Shown piece by piece: positions 24,788 through 33,370 of a stretch of 64,000 nucleotides of DNA (position 1 is the first letter of the stretch; every line of letters starts with the position of its first letter). The stretch is from JAKAWQ01 sp963745975 (GTDB lineage: Bacteria; Pseudomonadota; Alphaproteobacteria; Acetobacterales; Acetobacteraceae). The notes below the pieces were generated by a model. That model did no database searches and had not been told where the DNA came from. It worked only from the letters and a program-made list of their open reading frames with translations. The stretch spans positions 186,001 through 250,000 of the forward strand of contig CAVUZJ010000018.1 of the NCBI GenBank assembly GCA_963745975.1, in the 5' to 3' direction. The translations under genes and the position numbers were made by a program.

Positions 24788-26238
24788 GCCGTCAGTTCCC
24801 CTCGCGCGCCTTCTCCTCGTGCGCCTTCCCCGGGCGCGCCCGCATCGAGCAGCGCAAGGTTGCGGCAGAACCGCCGGCCCGGCGCCGTGGCCGCGCCGGC
24901 GCGCTCCGCGCATTGGCTGAGCGTGCAGCTTGCCGCCGCCGGACAGGCCGCCATGCGCGCCGCGCCCAGCATCGCGTCCACGTACCGGCCCTGGAACCGG
25001 TGGATGCCGTGGGCGAGGCCCCAGAGAACGGCTGCCTCGGTTTCTGCCCGCTGCAGTACCACCCGCTCCGGCCCGAGCGCAGTCAAGGAGGCGGCGATGG
25101 CCCGCTGCTCCGCACCACCAAGAGCGGGAAGCCGCGGCGACCATTCGAGCTTCAGGAGATCGGGCGCCAGCGCCTGCGGCCGGCAGACCGCCAACGCGAG
25201 GTACGACACGTCGTCCAAAACGAGTGCTACTCCCGCCTGCTCGAGGGTGGCGCGCGCGCGCGCGAACAGCTCGGCATCCGCGACGGCCTCGATCAGCGAC
25301 ACCTCCACCCCGACCGGCACGGAAGCGGCGCGACAGCGCGCGGCGAACCGGCCGAAGGCGGAAGCGAGCACGCTGCCGAGCGTCAGGTCGAAATGGAGGG
25401 CAAGGGCGGTCGGCCCTCCCCGCATTGCCAATGGGCCGCCGGGCGGGCCGCCGGGCGCGCCTTCGCCCTCCAGGGCCGCCTGCAGGATCGCCAGCATCTG
25501 CCGGTCGAGATGGACGGCGAAATGGCGGAATAGGTAAGGATCCGCGCGCGCCTCCGCGGCTTGGGGGAAGCGCGCGGCGAGCGCGGGCAGGCGAAAGCCG
25601 ATCTCGCGGAACAGCGGGCGGAGCCGAGGGGCTTGGCCGCGCCCGCCACGGATGATCAGCGCAGCGGTCTGGCGCTGCACCAGCTCGGTGAACCCGGGCG
25701 AGGCGGCGAGCGCCTTGAGCCCGTCCAACTGCGGCTCCGCGGAGGGTGCGAGCACGGGGTCGTCTTCGCGGCCGCCGGCTTGCCGGGGCGGCGGCCCGGC
25801 GGCGTCCAGCCGGCCCGCGGCGTAGGAGAAGAACGCCTCGGCCTCCGTGGTGAGGTGCCAGAGCGAGACGATCCGCTCGGGGTCCGCCGTCTCGGCGCCG
25901 AACAGCCGTGCCAGGGCTTGCGGCAGCTGGAGCGGATCATTCGCGCGGCCCGCGCGGGCGGCCATCGCGTCGCCCGCCGATTCCGCTCGCCGGCAGAGCA
26001 GCACGAGATCGCCGTTGGCGAGCGGAAAGAGCTGCCCGTGATGCCGCTCCGCCGCCTCGTGCAGGAGGGCGCGGGCGACGCGCCGGTGATGGGGCCGCGG
26101 CGCCGGCGGTGCCAGCCGCCCGAGATGGAGCACCACTGCGAGCCAGGCTTCCGGGGCACGCATCGCGCGCCGCGCCGCCTCGAACAGGAGATGCTCGGCT
26201 CCGCCGCGGTTCGATGGCAGCGATTCGGGGGCGTTCAC
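24784..26238 (-). CDS. Degenerate EAL-like domain protein (first of a pair)
   Basis: A 484-aa soluble protein whose last 200 residues resemble an EAL domain: ALHFDLTLGSVLASAFGRF, VPVGVEVSLIEAVADAELF, RATLEQAGVALVLDDVSYLAL, APDLLKLEWSPRL, then GIHRFQGRYVDAML, which matches the EAL end GVxxxQGxxxG. The E-x-L is read as EVS and the loop-6 DDFG glutamate region is altered, so it is probably a non-catalytic c-di-GMP-type domain. A C-terminal Cys cluster (CPAAASCTLSQCAE) is unusual. The GTG 26238 start is uncertain; ATG 26340 is also in frame. Divergent from the phosphatase gene. Confidence 0.68.
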   Translation of the reverse strand: MNAPESLPSNRGGAEHLLFEAARRAMRAPEAWLAVVLHLGRLAPPAPRPHHRRVARALLHEAAERHHGQLFPLANGDLVLLCRRAESAGDAMAARAGRANDPLQLPQALARLFGAETADPERIVSLWHLTTEAEAFFSYAAGRLDAAGPPPRQAGGREDDPVLAPSAEPQLDGLKALAASPGFTELVQRQTAALIIRGGRGQAPRLRPLFREIGFRLPALAARFPQAAEARADPYLFRHFAVHLDRQMLAILQAALEGEGAPGGPPGGPLAMRGGPTALALHFDLTLGSVLASAFGRFAARCRAASVPVGVEVSLIEAVADAELFARARATLEQAGVALVLDDVSYLALAVCRPQALAPDLLKLEWSPRLPALGGAEQRAIAASLTALGPERVVLQRAETEAAVLWGLAHGIHRFQGRYVDAMLGAARMAACPAAASCTLSQCAERAGAATAPGRRFCRNLALLDAGAPGEGARGEGARGELTA

Positions 26239-26383
26239 GCCCGGTTCAAGCGCCTGCCGGACCCGAAGGGGCCGCGCCGCGGACGCCCCCGTGGGCGGGG
26301 CCGAAGGGAGCCTCCATCCTGGAACCGCCCATGGAACCACCGTGTCTCGGAGCGAAGGTCTGGAGCTGCTAGCCTCGCGTTCG

Positions 26384-27100
26384 ATGGTTACCCTCCGGTT
26401 AGCACCTGCTTCCCTGCCGGCCGGAAGGCGCGTCTATGCAATCGGCGACGTGCACGGCTGCGACCGCCAGCTGGCAGCCCTGCACCAGGCGATCGCCGCG
26501 GACATGGCCGAACGGCCGATCGCCGCGCCTCTGCTCGTCCACATCGGCGACTATCTCGATCGCGGACCGGCGAGTTCCTCGGTGCTGGCAAGGCTCGCCG
26601 CCGGCTCGCCCGTTGCCGGGGTGGAGATGGTCAACCTCCGCGGCAACCACGAGGCCATGGCGCTCGCCGTGCTCGCCGGCGGCGATCGCGAGTCCGTCGA
26701 GCTATGGCTGCTCAACAGCGCGGCCGCCACCCTCGAGAGCTGGGGCATCGACCCCGGCTCGCCGCCACGATCCTGGGCGGCGCGGGTGCCCGCCGACCAG
26801 CTCGCCTTTCTTGGCGCGCTTGCCGCGAGCCATCGCGAGGGCGGCTATTTCTTCGTCCACGCCGGTGTCCGCCCCGGGGTGCCGCTCGGCATGCAGGATC
26901 CGGCCGACCTCCTCTGGATCCGTGAGCCGTTCCTATCGTACAAAGGGGACTTCGGCGCCGTCGTCGTGCACGGCCACACGCCGCTCAGGGAGCCGCTGGT
27001 GCTCGCCAACCGGATCGGCATCGATACGGGGGTGGTCTATGGAGGGCGGCTCACCGCGGCGGTGCTGGAGGCCGACCGGATGGGATTCCTCCAGGTCTGA
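26384..27100 (+). CDS. PPP-family metallophosphoesterase (serine/threonine phosphatase-like)
   Basis: A 238-aa phosphatase with the four PPP signatures: GDVHGCDRQL, HIGDYLDRGP, LRGNHEAM, and HAGVRPG with VVHGHTPL. These give the full set of two-metal ligands (Asp, His, Asp, Asn, His, His). It resembles bacterial PrpA/PrpB and diadenosine tetraphosphatase-like enzymes, with protein or nucleotide substrates possible. ATG 26384 (MVTLRLAPASL) is chosen because homology begins soon after. It is divergent from the EAL-like pair, with 145 bases between starts. Confidence 0.92.
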   Translation: MVTLRLAPASLPAGRRVYAIGDVHGCDRQLAALHQAIAADMAERPIAAPLLVHIGDYLDRGPASSSVLARLAAGSPVAGVEMVNLRGNHEAMALAVLAGGDRESVELWLLNSAAATLESWGIDPGSPPRSWAARVPADQLAFLGALAASHREGGYFFVHAGVRPGVPLGMQDPADLLWIREPFLSYKGDFGAVVVHGHTPLREPLVLANRIGIDTGVVYGGRLTAAVLEADRMGFLQV

Positions 27101-27176
27101 GATCGACCGGCTTCAGTAGGCTTTTGGCAATCTCGAACCGGCATGCTGCGGGCCTCAAAGTCCGGAGCTGCCAGCC

Positions 27177-28682
27177 ATGGGCCCCGCTTCCCTCCGAGAA
27201 TACGATGTCGCCGTCGTCGGCGCCGGGCCCGCCGGCCTCACCGCAGCCTACCTCCTCACCAAGGAGGGGCGGCGCACATTGGTGCTCGAGGCCGATCCGA
27301 CCTATCTCGGCGGCATCAGCCGCACCGTCACCCACAACGGATTTCGCTTCGATATCGGTGGGCACCGCTTCTTCTCGAAGTCGGCCGAGGTGGTGGCGCT
27401 CTGGAAGGAGATTTTGCCCGAGGGGATGCTCGAGCGGCCGCGCCTCTCGCGCGTGCATTATCGCGGGCACCTCTATTCCTACCCGCTCCGCGCCTTCGAG
27501 GCGCTCGGCAATCTCGGCGCGCTGGAGAGCGCGCGCTGCGTGCTCTCCTACCTCTATTGGTGCGCCTTTCCCGACCCCGACCCGCTGAGCTTTCGCGCCT
27601 GGGTTACCAACCGTTTCGGCGCGCGCCTGTTCGAGATCTTCTTCCGCAGCTACACCGAGAAGGTGTGGGGCCTCGCCTGCGAGGAGATCTCCGCGGACTG
27701 GGCGGCGCAGCGCATCAAGGGCCTCGATCTCTGGCGCACGATCCGCGACGCGCTCGCCCGCTCGCTCGGCCTCGCGCGGCAGAACCAGCCGGCGATCAAG
27801 ACGCTGATCGAGAGCTTCCACTATCCGGTGCGGGGACCGGGCATGATGTGGGAGGCGGCGGCAGCGCGCGTCCTCGCCGAGGGCGGAACGATCCGCCAGG
27901 ACGCGCGCGTGATCGCCTTGCGCCACGATGCCACGACCGACCGCTGGACGGTGGTCTGCCGCAATTCTGCGGGCTGCGAGACGCTCCATCACGCCCGCAA
28001 CGTCGTCAGCTCGGCGCCGCTCGCCGAGCTCGTTCCGGCGATCGAGCCCCGTCCCGTTACGGCCGAGCGCGCGCGGCTGCTCCGCTATCGCGACTTCCTC
28101 ACCGTCGCCCTGATCCTCGACGCCCCGGACCTTTTCCCCGACAATTGGATCTACATCCCCGATCCCTCGGTGAAGGTCGGGCGGATCCAGAACTTCCGCT
28201 CCTGGTCGCCGGCGATGGTGCCGGATCCCCGACTCGCCTGCGTCGGTCTCGAATATTTCTGCTTCGCCGGAGACGGGCTCTGGAACATGACCGACGGCGA
28301 TCTCGCATCGCTCGCCGCCGCCGAGCTCGAGAAGCTCGGCCTCGCCCCGCGCTCGGCGGTGGTGGATGCCGCGGTGGTCCGCCAGGCGAAGGCCTATCCG
28401 GTGTACGACGACCGCTATCGCGAGCACGTCGCCGCCATCCGCGACGAGATCGAGCGGCGCTTCCCCACCCTCCATCTCGTCGGCCGCAACGGCATGCACC
28501 GCTACAACAACCAGGACCACGCGATGATGACGGCGATGCTCGCGGTGCGGAACATCCTGGCCGGCGAACGCCGCTATGATCTCTGGGCGGTCAACGAGGA
28601 CGCCGAGTACCATGAAGCGGGCACGTCCGGGCAATTCGCCGCGCTGGCCTCCGAGCGGCTGGTGCCGCTGCGCATCGCCTGA
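27177..28682 (+). CDS. FAD-dependent oxidoreductase (protoporphyrinogen oxidase / amine oxidase superfamily)
   Basis: A 501-aa flavoprotein with the dinucleotide motif VVGAGPAGLTAAYLL (about 12-26), the FAD-contact segment YLGGISRTVTHNGFRFDIGGHRFFSK, and a C-terminal FAD block (LVGRNGMHRYNNQDHAMMTAML). The GGHRFFSK pattern and length match a group of NAD(P)-binding oxidoreductases found next to polysaccharide genes and related in fold to UDP-galactopyranose mutase. The substrate is unknown. ATG 27177 is 76 bases after the phosphatase. An asparagine synthetase-like gene follows after 94 bases. Confidence 0.88.
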   Translation: MGPASLREYDVAVVGAGPAGLTAAYLLTKEGRRTLVLEADPTYLGGISRTVTHNGFRFDIGGHRFFSKSAEVVALWKEILPEGMLERPRLSRVHYRGHLYSYPLRAFEALGNLGALESARCVLSYLYWCAFPDPDPLSFRAWVTNRFGARLFEIFFRSYTEKVWGLACEEISADWAAQRIKGLDLWRTIRDALARSLGLARQNQPAIKTLIESFHYPVRGPGMMWEAAAARVLAEGGTIRQDARVIALRHDATTDRWTVVCRNSAGCETLHHARNVVSSAPLAELVPAIEPRPVTAERARLLRYRDFLTVALILDAPDLFPDNWIYIPDPSVKVGRIQNFRSWSPAMVPDPRLACVGLEYFCFAGDGLWNMTDGDLASLAAAELEKLGLAPRSAVVDAAVVRQAKAYPVYDDRYREHVAAIRDEIERRFPTLHLVGRNGMHRYNNQDHAMMTAMLAVRNILAGERRYDLWAVNEDAEYHEAGTSGQFAALASERLVPLRIA

Positions 28683-28776
28683 CGCGCCGCTGCCTGGGGA
28701 CCGCGGCAAGCTCGCCATGGATCCTGGCGAAATCGCAGAGCGATGCGCCAGAGCGGTTTGCACGCCGGTGTAGCCC

Positions 28777-30366
28777 ATGTGCGGAATAGCCGCTGCGATC
28801 GATTGGCCTGACGCAGACGAAGCGGTACGCCGCCTGATCGAGGGCGTTCGCCACCGCGGCGACATCACCGATCCGCTGCTCGCGCCCTGGCCGGGGAGCG
28901 CCATGTGCACGCGCCGGCTGCGGATCGTGGACGGCGCACATGCGATCCAGCCGTTGCTCTCGTTCGACGGCCGCCTTGCCGTTTCGTTCAACGGCGAGAT
29001 CTACAATCATGGCGAGCTCCGGCGCGAGCTCGAGGCCATGGGCATCCGCTTCCGCACGGCATCCGACACGGAAGTGCTCGCCAACGCGCTCAGGGCCTGG
29101 GGGCATCGGTCCCTCGAGCGCGTCGTCGGCATGTACGCCTTCGTCGCGGTCGACGTCGCCCACCGCGAATTCCTGGCCGCCCGCGACCCGTTCGGGGTAA
29201 AGCCGCTCTACGTCATTCAGTCGGAAGATCGGTTTCTCTTCTGCTCCGAAATCCAGCCATTGCTCGACGCGACCGAATCGGGCGATGTCATGCTCGTCCC
29301 GCCCGGCTATCTTCTCACCCGCAAGGTCTGCGCGCCGTTCCGCTCCCCGATCACCGAAGCGGTTGGGGGCCTCGCTCAGGGTTCGGCCCCGACACTCGAC
29401 AGGATCCTCGGCGAGGCCGTGTGCAAGCGCCTCCCGCCGGATCTCCCGTTCGCCCTCATGTTCAGCGGCGGCATCGACAGCACCCTCGTCGCCCACTATG
29501 CGAGGCAGTTCCGTCCCGGGGCTCCCGGCTACATCCTCGGCGATGAAGAAGCACCGGACCACGCCTACGCACGGGAGTATGCGGACCTCACGGGGTTCGA
29601 CTTGCGCCCGATCGAGTTCGACGCAGACAGCGACGCGGTCTTCTCGCTTATCGATGATGCCATTCAGGTCAGCGAATCGTTCGACCCGAATTGCATTCGC
29701 AGCGCGGTCTGCTCGCTTATGGTGGCTCGGCGCATGCAAGAGGACGGATTCCGTGTGGCTCTCTGCGGCGAAGGAGCCGACGAGCTTTTTTGTGGATACG
29801 CGCCGCTGGAGCTCGCCTTTCAGGAGAGCAACGACGAGGGGCGCCCCCTCCGCGACGAGGTCCTGCAGCTGATGCATCGCGTGAGCCTGCAACGGGTCGA
29901 TCGTTGCTCGATGCGGTTTCAGATAGAGACCCGTGAGCCGTTCCTGGATCCCGCGGTGGTCCGATATGCGCTCGGTCTTGATCGAACCGCTCTGGTCCGT
30001 GACATCGGCGGTTGGCCACGGGGCAAGCAAGCGCTTCGCGAGCTTTACGATCTCCATCCCGGACAGTTGCCGGCCCGCATTCGCGATCGCCGGAAAATTC
30101 CGTTCGGCGAGGGAAGCGGCCTAGACGTGAGCCCGGCCGGCTCGCCCTGGAAGCGACGGTTCGACGAGCTGGTTTCCGATCGCGATTTGCGGGACGCCCA
30201 AAGGGAATTCGACGGGTTCGATATCCCGGGCAAAGAGGAGCTCTATTATTTGCGAAAGCTCTCGCAGAGGATGGACGTTCGCCGCGTCCCGCATTTGCGC
30301 GGCCGAGCTCGGATATCGTTCAAGCTGATGCAGCGGCTCGTCGATCTCGAGGAATACGCGCTCTGA
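28777..30366 (+). CDS. Asparagine synthetase (glutamine-hydrolysing)-like amidotransferase
   Basis: A 529-aa two-domain protein. The class II glutaminase domain keeps nucleophile Cys2 (MCGIAAAIDW), SFNGEIYNH and ASDTEV. The synthetase domain has the pyrophosphate loop MFSGGIDST and LCGEGADELFCGY. The N-terminal HRGPD segment of AsnB reads RHRGDITDP, and the protein is shorter than AsnB by the C-terminal region. This suggests a paralogue that amidates something else or a divergent AsnB. Codons are less GC-biased than in neighbours, and the gene stops 70 bases from a truncated lysE, which hints at transfer. Confidence 0.85.
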   Translation: MCGIAAAIDWPDADEAVRRLIEGVRHRGDITDPLLAPWPGSAMCTRRLRIVDGAHAIQPLLSFDGRLAVSFNGEIYNHGELRRELEAMGIRFRTASDTEVLANALRAWGHRSLERVVGMYAFVAVDVAHREFLAARDPFGVKPLYVIQSEDRFLFCSEIQPLLDATESGDVMLVPPGYLLTRKVCAPFRSPITEAVGGLAQGSAPTLDRILGEAVCKRLPPDLPFALMFSGGIDSTLVAHYARQFRPGAPGYILGDEEAPDHAYAREYADLTGFDLRPIEFDADSDAVFSLIDDAIQVSESFDPNCIRSAVCSLMVARRMQEDGFRVALCGEGADELFCGYAPLELAFQESNDEGRPLRDEVLQLMHRVSLQRVDRCSMRFQIETREPFLDPAVVRYALGLDRTALVRDIGGWPRGKQALRELYDLHPGQLPARIRDRRKIPFGEGSGLDVSPAGSPWKRRFDELVSDRDLRDAQREFDGFDIPGKEELYYLRKLSQRMDVRRVPHLRGRARISFKLMQRLVDLEEYAL

Positions 30367-30434
30367 CCGCCGGAGGGCGGGCCGGGAAACATGCTATCGC
30401 CGTTCCGCGGCGGATGAGCGGGCGGCGCGAACGG

Positions 30435-30740
30435 GCCGCCATGGGTGGCAGCCATGGGCCGGATCGCCGCGCGGAGGGCCTGAACGCCGAGAAAGACGAG
30501 GTAGGCCGCGCCCGCGTATTTGACGGCAAGGAAGAGCGGTTCGGAGGCGATCAGCAGGGCGACGATGCCGATGCTCGTCGCCAGCGCCCAGATCGTCTGG
30601 CCCGAGGCGATGCCAAGGGCAGTGAAAATTCCGCCGGCGCGGCCGCCGAAGAGCGTGTTGCGGATCGTCATGGCCGTATCCGGCCCGGGTGTCACGATGA
30701 CGACGATCGAGAGGGCGAGGAACGCGAGGAAGAGGCTCAA
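30435..30740 (-). pseudogene. Truncated LysE/RhtB family exporter
   Basis: The first 100 or so residues of a LysE-type amino-acid exporter are clear from TTG 30740: LFLAFLALSIVVIVTPGPDT with the family PGP motif, MTIRNTLFGGRAGGIFTALG, and AVKYAGAAYLVFLGVQAL. After RPMAATHGG the similarity ends and the frame runs on into sequence antisense to the asparagine synthetase gene. The family is about 205 aa with five or six spans, so half of the protein is missing. The break lies about 70 bases from the end of the asnB-like gene. Confidence 0.8.
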
Positions 30741-30798
30741 TCCGCGATTTCTCGAAGACTTGCCGCGGGGGCGAAGCGAGCGGGGCGATCCGAGGCGC

Positions 30799-32391
30799 TC
30801 ACGCGCGGGCGGGGGCGAGGTAGGACGCGAGATGGGCGTCGAGCGCGCCGATACCGCTCTCGTCCAGCGCTGCGAGACGATAGCCGATGAACCCGTCCGG
30901 ACGCACAAGAAGAGCGCCGCCGCGAGGTGCGCCGGATCGGTCGGGGTCGAAGTCGGCGTCTTCCGCGATCGAGACGAGGTCTTGCCAGCGGCGCCGGAAC
31001 TGATCGGGCGGCGGGGCTGCGCCGAAGAGCAGCAGATGGTGGAGTGTGCCGGTGAGGCGGATGCGGTCCGGGAAGCGCTCGCCGGGCGCGGGCCCCGGCG
31101 GCGGGGCGGCGGAACCGAAATGCTCGCCGACGAGCGGGCTTCCCGCATAGGAAACGTCGAGCATCGCGCGCGCGCGAGTGAGTGCGAGGGTGCGCGCGGG
31201 ATCGGATGGCGGCGGCGGAGAAGCTGGCTGAGGCGCGGCGAGCGCGAGCGCGCCACGGTGCAGCATGTCCGAGACCTCGAGCACGTGTCGGTCGGCGATT
31301 TGCCGCTCGGTCGCGTAGGAGTCGAGCAGCGTGTGGGTCGCCGCGCCGCGAATGACGAGCGCGAGCTTCCAGGCGACGTCGGCGGCGTCCATCAAGGCGG
31401 AGTTGAGGCCTTCGCCCCCGATCGGGCTAGAGAGGTGCGCGGCGTCGCCCATGAGGAAGCACCGCCCGTCGGCCAGCCGCCGCGTCATGCGTTTTTGCAT
31501 GACGAAATGCGCGGCCCAGTGGAGGTCGGTGACGCCGGCGTTGAGGCCGGTGCGGTGGTTGACGAGCGCGCTCACCTGGGCGAGCTCGGGCGCGTCGCGC
31601 TGGTCGGCGACGGGCGAATCGGGGTCGAGATCGACGAAGGTGAGCCAATGGTCGCCGGGAAGCGGCGCGAGCATGGCGAAGCCCTCCTTGCTCACGAAGA
31701 CCATCGACTCCTCGGGCTCGTGCGGCAGCCCGATATGGATCTCGGCCGCGATGTACTGGCCCGCGTAGGTATCTCCCTGGAGCGATTCCTGCATCGCCTG
31801 GCGCGTTACGTCGTGCGCGCCGCCTGCCCCGAGCACATAGCCGAAGGACGCCGTTTCGACTTCGCCGTCCGGGCCGCGCAGCCGGACCTCGATCGCGTCG
31901 GCATCCTCGTCGATCGATAGAACCGTGGTGCCGCGTTCGACGGAGATGCCGAAACCCGCCAAATGCTCGGTGAGGATCGCCTCGGTCTCCCATTGCGGCA
32001 GGCTGCACTGATACTCGTGTGCGCAGCCGATGCCGCTGAATGCGGTCGTGGCGAGCGGGACCATTCCGGGCGCGTAGAAGCGCGTGCGGCGCACGTGGAC
32101 GGATCTTTCGAGGAACGGCGCGAGCACGCCCGCGCGAGAGAGAAGCTCCAGCCCGGCGGGCTGAATGGCGGTCGCGCGGGCCTGGTTGTGCGGCACGAGC
32201 CTGCGCTCGACGATGCGCGGCACGACGCCATGGCGCGCCAGCTCGCAGGCGGCGAAGAGCCCGGCAGGGCCGGCGCCGATGATGAGGACGCCGCGCCGAT
32301 CGGGCGCGGTTCCGGCAGCCGCCGATGCCTCATGGCTCGGCAGGGAAGCGGTGGCCGGCATCTCGCGGACGCCGGGGCCAGTCTCACCCAT
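30799..32391 (-). CDS. FAD-dependent aromatic monooxygenase (MhpA/PheA type)
   Basis: A 530-aa class A flavin monooxygenase that would hydroxylate a phenolic or related aromatic ring using NAD(P)H and O2. It has the FAD motif IIGAGPAGLFAACELARHG, the RATAIQPAGLELLSRAG segment, and the second FAD motif GDAAHLSSPIGGEGLNSALMDAADVAWKL. A C-terminal thioredoxin-like domain (about 400-530, GALLVRPDGFIGYR) is typical for this subgroup. The substrate is not evident; it might belong with the fumarylacetoacetase route, but the genes are 14 kb apart. The start could be ATG 32391 or ATG 32361. Confidence 0.9.
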   Translation of the reverse strand: MGETGPGVREMPATASLPSHEASAAAGTAPDRRGVLIIGAGPAGLFAACELARHGVVPRIVERRLVPHNQARATAIQPAGLELLSRAGVLAPFLERSVHVRRTRFYAPGMVPLATTAFSGIGCAHEYQCSLPQWETEAILTEHLAGFGISVERGTTVLSIDEDADAIEVRLRGPDGEVETASFGYVLGAGGAHDVTRQAMQESLQGDTYAGQYIAAEIHIGLPHEPEESMVFVSKEGFAMLAPLPGDHWLTFVDLDPDSPVADQRDAPELAQVSALVNHRTGLNAGVTDLHWAAHFVMQKRMTRRLADGRCFLMGDAAHLSSPIGGEGLNSALMDAADVAWKLALVIRGAATHTLLDSYATERQIADRHVLEVSDMLHRGALALAAPQPASPPPPSDPARTLALTRARAMLDVSYAGSPLVGEHFGSAAPPPGPAPGERFPDRIRLTGTLHHLLLFGAAPPPDQFRRRWQDLVSIAEDADFDPDRSGAPRGGALLVRPDGFIGYRLAALDESGIGALDAHLASYLAPARA

Positions 32392-32465
32392 CTCGGGAGA
32401 AGATAGCCGGCATCTGGACGTTCCGGAAGAGGCTTGTCGCGAGCGGCTGCGGAGGGCAAGGGCGA

Positions 32466-33299
32466 TCAGATCGGGCGGCGCCGGCGCCAGCTTCCCGAGG
32501 CGATCACGGGCGCGGCCGCCGCGCGCGCCGCTTCGATGACGTAGGCCCAGGCGCGGCGCGGCCGGCCGGACGCGTCCGTGACCGTAACGATCGTGCGGCG
32601 ATAGAGGGCGCCGGGCGCGCAGAAGGGACGCGCGCCTTCGATGCGGTCGAGCGCGGGGAGCGCCCGGGCGGCGTCGCGGAAGGCGAGCAGCTCGCCTTGC
32701 ACGTCGCGGCCCGCACCTTCGGCTGCGAGGACCAGGCCGGGATAGGCGCCGAAATCACGGAGGCGGCCGGGCGCGCGGGCCGCGCTCACCGAAACGAGGC
32801 CGGCGCGGGCAGCGGGCGCGTGCCGGACCTCGCCCTGCATGAGCGTGCCATAGGCGAAGACGTCCGCAAGCACGTGGCAGCCTTCCTCGCCGCGGACGAT
32901 GCCGAGATGGTCATCGGCGGGCCGCGCGAAAGCGCGGGTGCGATGCCCGGCGAGCTCGTAGACGATCGCCGTCGCGGCCGCGCCGCCCGGCAGGATGACC
33001 GTGCGGGATACGCGCTCATAAAGGTCGGGGAAGCCGTGCTTCCGGTCGAGCGCGCTCCAACCGGAGGAGGCGACCCGCAGCACCACGCCTTCGACATAGC
33101 CGCCGACGCGCGCGCGGACATTCAGCGTCCCGCCGCCGCGCACATCGGAGCAGTGCTCGAAGGCGAGGCATCGGTCGGGCAGCAGCGCCGCGCCGGCGGG
33201 CGAGAGAGAGCCCGGATCGACCGCGTTCCGCGCGCACCAATCCTGCCACTCCTCCTGGTTGGTGTCCGACCCGTAGGCGAAGCAGAGGCCGGCCGTCAT
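32466..33299 (-). CDS. Double gamma-glutamylcyclotransferase-like protein
   Basis: A 277-aa protein with two GGCT-like (BtrG/ChaC-type) folds in tandem. The first begins FAYGSDTNQEEWQDWC and continues through GGTLNVRARVGGYVEGVVLRV. The second begins VFAYGTLMQGEVRH near residue 147 and contains ALPALDRIEGARPFC with YRRTIVTV. The GGCT fold binds gamma-glutamyl amines and forms 5-oxoproline; the usual YGSN reads YGSD in the first copy. Fusion of two copies is uncommon. It is encoded upstream of the monooxygenase gene and downstream of the frameshifted periplasmic protein. Confidence 0.8.
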   Translation of the reverse strand: MTAGLCFAYGSDTNQEEWQDWCARNAVDPGSLSPAGAALLPDRCLAFEHCSDVRGGGTLNVRARVGGYVEGVVLRVASSGWSALDRKHGFPDLYERVSRTVILPGGAAATAIVYELAGHRTRAFARPADDHLGIVRGEEGCHVLADVFAYGTLMQGEVRHAPAARAGLVSVSAARAPGRLRDFGAYPGLVLAAEGAGRDVQGELLAFRDAARALPALDRIEGARPFCAPGALYRRTIVTVTDASGRPRRAWAYVIEAARAAAAPVIASGSWRRRRPI

Positions 33300-33370
33300 T
33301 TCTCTCTCACGGCGAGGGCCATGCCGTCATGATTGGCGACGGTGCGTTGAAGGGTCCGGCAGGGGCCCGG

